Of a DNA stretch of 64,000 bases, positions 60,070 to 64,000 are shown piece after piece. Below the pieces are notes generated by a model. It worked only from the letters and a program-made list of their open reading frames with translations. It was not told where the DNA came from and made no database searches. The translations under genes were made by a program, and so were the position numbers. Position 1 is the stretch's first letter; each line of letters opens with the position of its first letter. This DNA is from Bacteroidales bacterium (GTDB lineage: Bacteria > Bacteroidota > Bacteroidia > Bacteroidales > F082), in assembly GCA_017539045.1 (NCBI GenBank), contig JAFYHS010000010.1, forward strand, positions 1 to 64,000, in the 5' to 3' direction.

Positions 60070-62712
60070 TTATTCTTCTTCTTTGATAAGATGCACATCG
60101 CATTGCGGGAATGGAATGGCGATACCATTCTCATTCAAGGTATTGTAGATCACCTCTTTAGCACGATCAATATAGCCTATGCGCTCCGCCACGAGCACTT
60201 GTTGCTTCACAGCGATGGTAACGGCGCTGTCGTCCATATCCTCCAACGTGATGCTGATGCCACGCTTGGCATCGACGATGTCACGTCCAAAGGCATCCTT
60301 ATCCTGCAACTTCTGTAAAGCCTCTCCCAACAACTCGCGCACACGCTGGATGTCGGTGCCATAGGCCACACCCACCGTGATCTTGACAAACTCATAGCCA
60401 TGGTTGCGCGTAAGGTTACTGAAGTTCTTGGCAAACAACGTGGCGTTGAGGAACGACATCTCGGCACCGTCGATAGTCTCAATCTCCGTGCTCTGGTAGC
60501 CTATGTGGGTGACCTTACCACGAATACCGTCGCAAACGATCCAGTCGCCAATACGCAGACGGCCTGACATCAGTTGGATGCCATAAATGAAGTTATTCAA
60601 GATGTCCTTGAGGGCGAAGCCTATACCAGCGGAAAGGCCGCCAGCAACGAGAGTCAACGAACTGGTGGGGATGTGCAAGGTCAAAACGATGACGACAATG
60701 TAGGTGAACCAAACCAAGACACTGATGATGCTGTTGCCCAGCGACAGGTTGATTTCGTTGTTACGGATAGTCGTGCGGTGGTTTTTCTTCATGAAGATGG
60801 CATAACGGATCTGCTGCCAGATGGCATGCAGGGCTCGGTTGATATAGCGAAACACGAAGAACAGGCTCACCAGCACCAAGATGCCGTGGAACGAGAGACG
60901 GAATGTGGCGGCACCGCTGTCGTTGACCAGCTCGACAAAATTGTGATGGTAGATGTTGTTGTACAAGTCCTCAAAGTCGAACACATCCAAGGCAAGATGG
61001 AGGCAGAATGGGATGGACAGGATACCCATCACAGGTAGCAGCACCTCCTTGACCAAGTCATAGAACCAAGTGGCACCAAACATCAGCGTCTCCTTACCGG
61101 GGCCTGAAATGAAGGTGATGCGCGAGCGGTAGTCGCTGAGGCGGTTGGCCATACGCTTCTTGCGGTATTGCACAATCAGGTACAAGACGGTGAAAACAAG
61201 GTGGATGGCGGCCAGTTGGAAGTACCACCACACCAAGATGAGCAAAGAGGCGAAGATGTAGCCCGCAATAGCCACACCCAAGGCAGCCCCTATCGCCACC
61301 AACGAGACCCAGCCCAACAGGCGGTCGCCGCGGTCCACCTTCTTGGCATTGTGCAGGCAGGCGAAGAGTTGCCAGATGAAGAAGGCAATCACCACGGGCG
61401 AGAAAATGAAATTCATCAGCGCATTGGGCATGAAGACCACGCGGAAACCGATGACGGCCAAGGCCATACAGAAGGTAGGCAGATACAGTCTGACACCATA
61501 TTTCAGTTGTTTGGGCTTCAACCTGAAGAACAGCGCAACGAGGATGGCTGCCAACAGCCACAGGAAAGTGTTGGTCAGCTTTGCTGCGATATGGAGCAGT
61601 CCGTCGCCTCCAATTTGGGAATTGATGATAATCGTGATGATGATGGCCACCAACAAGGAGATGAACCTCCTTTGGTCCTTTTCGACATACTCCTTCAAAG
61701 GCTTGAAGTATCGGAAAGCAGGGATGAGCAGCAGCGAGACGATGAGCCAAATCACCATCAGCTCGATGACGAACAAAACGATAATGAAAACCTGGAGCGA
61801 ATACTCCCAACCCGTGTTGGTCGACTGCTCGGAATGGCCTCTCTTGAACAGCGATGACAAGGATGCGGCGTCGTATTTCTCGTGCGCGTCTTCCATGGCT
61901 TGCCTCCAATAGCGTCCTGGGTGCTGCAGGATGGTATACCAAGGTGTCTGGCCTTCAACGAAGATACGGTTTTGTAGCACCTGGTAGTATTCATGCGCAT
62001 AGTCGTAGGTCTCCTTCAGACGCAGGAAGGTCTCATAGTAATGGATGCTGTCGGCCACCACGACGGCTTTGGTATCGGCATACATCTTAAGCAGCTCGCC
62101 GGCATAGAAGATGCATTGCTCGCGGTCGGCCTCGCCTTGTTGGTCAAGCACGAACGGTATTATGGAGAGCGAATCGGCCATGGCCTTAACTTCCTCATCC
62201 AGCTCGAGATGCGCCACGCTGAAATATAATGGATTGAGGGAGTCGTAATGGATAAGCAGGCTGTCAGGCACCCCAACGATGGTATCGAGCTCGGGAGGGA
62301 GACGGCGCAACGACTCAAGGAGACGGGCATGGCGTTCCATTTCCACGTTGAGGTTGCTGACGATACGATCGAAAGGTCCACGGTCCTGGTTGAACTCGTT
62401 GTATTTCTCCGTGACCTTCTGCAAAGCGTAGCTCACGTCGAAAGTGAAGCCCTGCTTTTGCGAATACAACATCAGCGAGAGTTCGTCGCACTGCTTCATT
62501 ACATCAATCATCTTCTGGCGCTGCTTCTCGTAGTCCTCGGTGAGGCGCTCGCGGTTCTTGTCGATCTGTTGATAGTCGGCATTCAACTCGTTGCGCAGCA
62601 CACGAAGGGTGCGGTTGAGGTTCTTGCCATAGGAGATGGCGAAGAGCGGCACCGCTATGGCCAAGAAGGCCGCCAGGATGAGCAGGCGTTTCCGTTTGAA
62701 AGGGGTTCTCAT
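60070..62712 (-). CDS. Large MscS-family mechanosensitive channel
   Basis: The start at 62712 (MRTPFKRKRLLILAAFLAIA) overlaps the pyrG stop by 4 bp. The longer open frame upstream runs antisense-style through pyrG in another frame and is not coding. A signal anchor is followed by a coiled-coil periplasmic region (about 30-260). About ten membrane helices span 335-700, and the MscS pore and beta domain follow to the end. The pore helix is LVAGGLSAGIGFALKDILNN, then FIYGIQLMSGRLRIGDWIVC. At 880 residues it is of the long MscK/YbdG-like type. It should protect against hypo-osmotic shock. The window also encodes the water channel AqpZ, though far away. Confidence 0.92.
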   Translation of the reverse strand: MRTPFKRKRLLILAAFLAIAVPLFAISYGKNLNRTLRVLRNELNADYQQIDKNRERLTEDYEKQRQKMIDVMKQCDELSLMLYSQKQGFTFDVSYALQKVTEKYNEFNQDRGPFDRIVSNLNVEMERHARLLESLRRLPPELDTIVGVPDSLLIHYDSLNPLYFSVAHLELDEEVKAMADSLSIIPFVLDQQGEADREQCIFYAGELLKMYADTKAVVVADSIHYYETFLRLKETYDYAHEYYQVLQNRIFVEGQTPWYTILQHPGRYWRQAMEDAHEKYDAASLSSLFKRGHSEQSTNTGWEYSLQVFIIVLFVIELMVIWLIVSLLLIPAFRYFKPLKEYVEKDQRRFISLLVAIIITIIINSQIGGDGLLHIAAKLTNTFLWLLAAILVALFFRLKPKQLKYGVRLYLPTFCMALAVIGFRVVFMPNALMNFIFSPVVIAFFIWQLFACLHNAKKVDRGDRLLGWVSLVAIGAALGVAIAGYIFASLLILVWWYFQLAAIHLVFTVLYLIVQYRKKRMANRLSDYRSRITFISGPGKETLMFGATWFYDLVKEVLLPVMGILSIPFCLHLALDVFDFEDLYNNIYHHNFVELVNDSGAATFRLSFHGILVLVSLFFVFRYINRALHAIWQQIRYAIFMKKNHRTTIRNNEINLSLGNSIISVLVWFTYIVVIVLTLHIPTSSLTLVAGGLSAGIGFALKDILNNFIYGIQLMSGRLRIGDWIVCDGIRGKVTHIGYQSTEIETIDGAEMSFLNATLFAKNFSNLTRNHGYEFVKITVGVAYGTDIQRVRELLGEALQKLQDKDAFGRDIVDAKRGISITLEDMDDSAVTIAVKQQVLVAERIGYIDRAKEVIYNTLNENGIAIPFPQCDVHLIKEEE

Positions 62713-64000
62713 TGGGCGATTTCTTTGATGAAACTCATGAAGAGAGGATGCGGATGCAGCACGGTGCTGGAATACTCGGGGTGGAACTGGGTGCCGATAA
62801 ACCAGCGGTGTTCGGGGATCTCGACGATCTCGACCAAGTCGCTCTCGGGGTTCACGCCGACGCACTTCATGCCGTTCTTCTCGTATTCTTCTTTGTATTT
62901 GTTGTTGAATTCGTATCTGTGGCGGTGACGCTCGCTGATCTGCGGTGTGCCGTAGATCTCGGCCACGCGGCTGCCCTGACGCAACGTGCAGCCGTAGGCA
63001 CCCAAGCGCATGGTGCCGCCCAGGTTGACGATGGTCTTCTGCTCCTCCATCATATCGATGACATTGTGCGGGGTCTCGGCGTCCATCTCGCTGGAGTTGG
63101 CGTCTTTGTAGCCCAACACGTTGCGGGCGAACTCGATGACCATCATCTGCATGCCGAGGCACACGCCGAAGGCAGGCAGGTTGTTGACGCGCGCATACTC
63201 CACGGCGATGATCTTGCCCTCGATGCCGCGCTGTCCGAAGCCAGGGCAGACCAAAATGCCTGCCACGCCCGAGAGTTGTTCCGCAACATTCTCCTTGGTG
63301 ATGTTCTCGCTGTTGATGAAGTCGATCTTCACCTTCACGTGGTTGTAGATGCCCGCCAAAATCAGGCTCTCGCGGATGCTCTTGTAAGCGTCTTGGAGGT
63401 CGTATTTGCCCACCAGACCTACATGCACCTCCTTCGTGGCGGTGCGTTGCAGTTCGAGGAAGCGGTGCCAGCCTTCCATCTTGGGGGTCTCTCCTACTGG
63501 CAAGCCGAACTTCCGCAGCAGGGCGGCGTCGAGGCCTTGGCGCTGCATGTTGACAGGTACCTCGTAGATGCTCGGCAGGTCTTCGCTCTGCACCACGCAT
63601 TCCAGGTCCACGTTGCAGAAAGAAGCCACCTTCTGGCGAACGCCGTCGGAGAGGTGCTTTTCGGTGCGCAGCACGAGCACGTCGGGCTGGATACCAGCGG
63701 CTTGCAGCTCTTTCACCGAGTGCTGTGTGGGCTTGGTCTTCAACTCATCAGCAGCCTTAAGGTAAGGGATATAGGTAAGGTGTACGCTGACGGCGCGGTT
63801 GCCGAGTTCCCATTTCAGCTGACGGATAGCTTCGAGGAAGGGGGCCGCTTCGATGTCACCGATGGTGCCCCCAATCTCTTGGATGACGAAGTCGACATCA
63901 GTGTTTTGCATGATGCGGTGTTTGATCTCGTCGGTGATATGAGGCACCACTTGTATGGTCTTGCCGAGGTAGTCGCCGTGACGTTCCTTGTCGATAACAG
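62709..64000 (-). CDS. pyrG: CTP synthase (5' end beyond the window)
   Basis: PyrG converts UTP to CTP with glutamine as ammonia source. The frame is open to the right edge and gives about 430 residues, lacking roughly the first 110. The visible synthetase part includes VIQEIGGTIGDIEAAPFLEA and the TEKHLSDGVRQKVASFC region. The glutamine amidotransferase domain follows, with the Cys nucleophile in FGVCLGMQ and His/Glu in FHPEYSS. The C-terminal helix is standard. The stop codon overlaps the start of the MscS-type gene by 4 bp. Confidence 0.96.
   Translation of the reverse strand, partial: VIDKERHGDYLGKTIQVVPHITDEIKHRIMQNTDVDFVIQEIGGTIGDIEAAPFLEAIRQLKWELGNRAVSVHLTYIPYLKAADELKTKPTQHSVKELQAAGIQPDVLVLRTEKHLSDGVRQKVASFCNVDLECVVQSEDLPSIYEVPVNMQRQGLDAALLRKFGLPVGETPKMEGWHRFLELQRTATKEVHVGLVGKYDLQDAYKSIRESLILAGIYNHVKVKIDFINSENITKENVAEQLSGVAGILVCPGFGQRGIEGKIIAVEYARVNNLPAFGVCLGMQMMVIEFARNVLGYKDANSSEMDAETPHNVIDMMEEQKTIVNLGGTMRLGAYGCTLRQGSRVAEIYGTPQISERHRHRYEFNNKYKEEYEKNGMKCVGVNPESDLVEIVEIPEHRWFIGTQFHPEYSSTVLHPHPLFMSFIKEIAQ

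Noticed and set aside
62713..63600. An N-terminal extension of almost 300 residues of the MscS-type protein, open in the same frame
   Set aside because: It runs through pyrG in a different frame, has an Arg/Pro/His-rich composition typical of an out-of-frame shadow, and the ATG at 62712 overlaps the pyrG stop in the usual ATGA manner.

Overview
This window is chromosomal DNA from a member of the Bacteroidota, most likely a gut- or rumen-type Bacteroidales. The evidence is in the sequence. Many genes are preceded by the Bacteroidota -7 promoter element TAnnTTTG instead of -10/-35 boxes, and most starts lack a purine-rich ribosome binding site. Four proteins end in a type IX secretion (T9SS type A) sorting domain. 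Families nearly confined to this phylum are present (BACON repeats, DUF4249-, DUF4476- and DUF5686-like proteins). No rRNA genes, CRISPR array or prophage is visible. Two tRNA genes are present (Lys-CUU and Phe-GAA).

Layout. 0-5 kb: a Y1 (IS200-like) transposase cut by the window edge, then asnS, rpoN and an orphan sensor kinase, closed by a bidirectional terminator. 5-9.4 kb: a four-gene minus-strand operon of exported proteins (lipoprotein, M1 aminopeptidase with sorting domain, lipoprotein, repeat protein with sorting domain). 9.6-12 kb: a Zeta-type toxin/kinase gene overlapped by a 66-codon partner, then a secreted GH29 alpha-L-fucosidase. 12-15 kb: leuS, whose catalytic core carries an extra domain resembling DUF559 endonucleases. 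15-17.3 kb: an AT-rich islet (Big_2-like lipoprotein, a large imperfect palindrome, an ORF6N protein) between leuS and ruvB. 17-24.6 kb: ruvB, a SPOR protein, a 2-hydroxyacid dehydrogenase/RidA pair, then divIC - DUF5686 protein - apbE - pseudouridine synthase, and tRNA-Lys. 24.8-33.3 kb: an LTA-synthase-like membrane sulfatase, aqpZ, a VCBS-repeat T9SS protein, hemW, an outer membrane protein and a C69 dipeptidase. 33.4-42.2 kb: a six-repeat BACON lipoprotein, ppiD, a CNNM/CBS transporter, lptC, a TPR protein and an outer membrane barrel, a cell-envelope cluster on the minus strand. 42.4-48.6 kb: tRNA-Phe, lnt, a dihydrouridine synthase, rocD, a TPR membrane protein and an MBL-fold hydrolase. 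48.6-58.9 kb: a 1068-residue propeller/barrel fusion, nadD-gmk-yicC, a DUF4249-like lipoprotein, a PNGase F-like T9SS glycosidase, a DUF4476 protein and a small barrel. 59-64 kb: a glutaminyl-cyclase-like M28 protein, a large MscS channel and pyrG (cut by the window edge).

How it fits together. The dominant theme is envelope biogenesis and protein export (Lnt, LptC, PpiD, DivIC, SPOR protein, LTA-like sulfatase, T9SS cargo), with host-glycan and peptide scavenging (PNGase F-like enzyme, fucosidase, M1 and C69 peptidases). All fifteen proteins that I predict to be cleaved by signal peptidase I have glutamine right after the predicted cleavage site, and a glutaminyl-cyclase homologue is encoded in the same window. 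This matches the reported Bacteroidetes Q-rule of N-terminal pyroglutamate on exported proteins.

I did not find a large undescribed multi-gene system. The most unusual single observation is the nuclease-like domain inserted in LeuRS. Next are the toxin-first Zeta pair and an in-frame palindromic repeat inside hemW.
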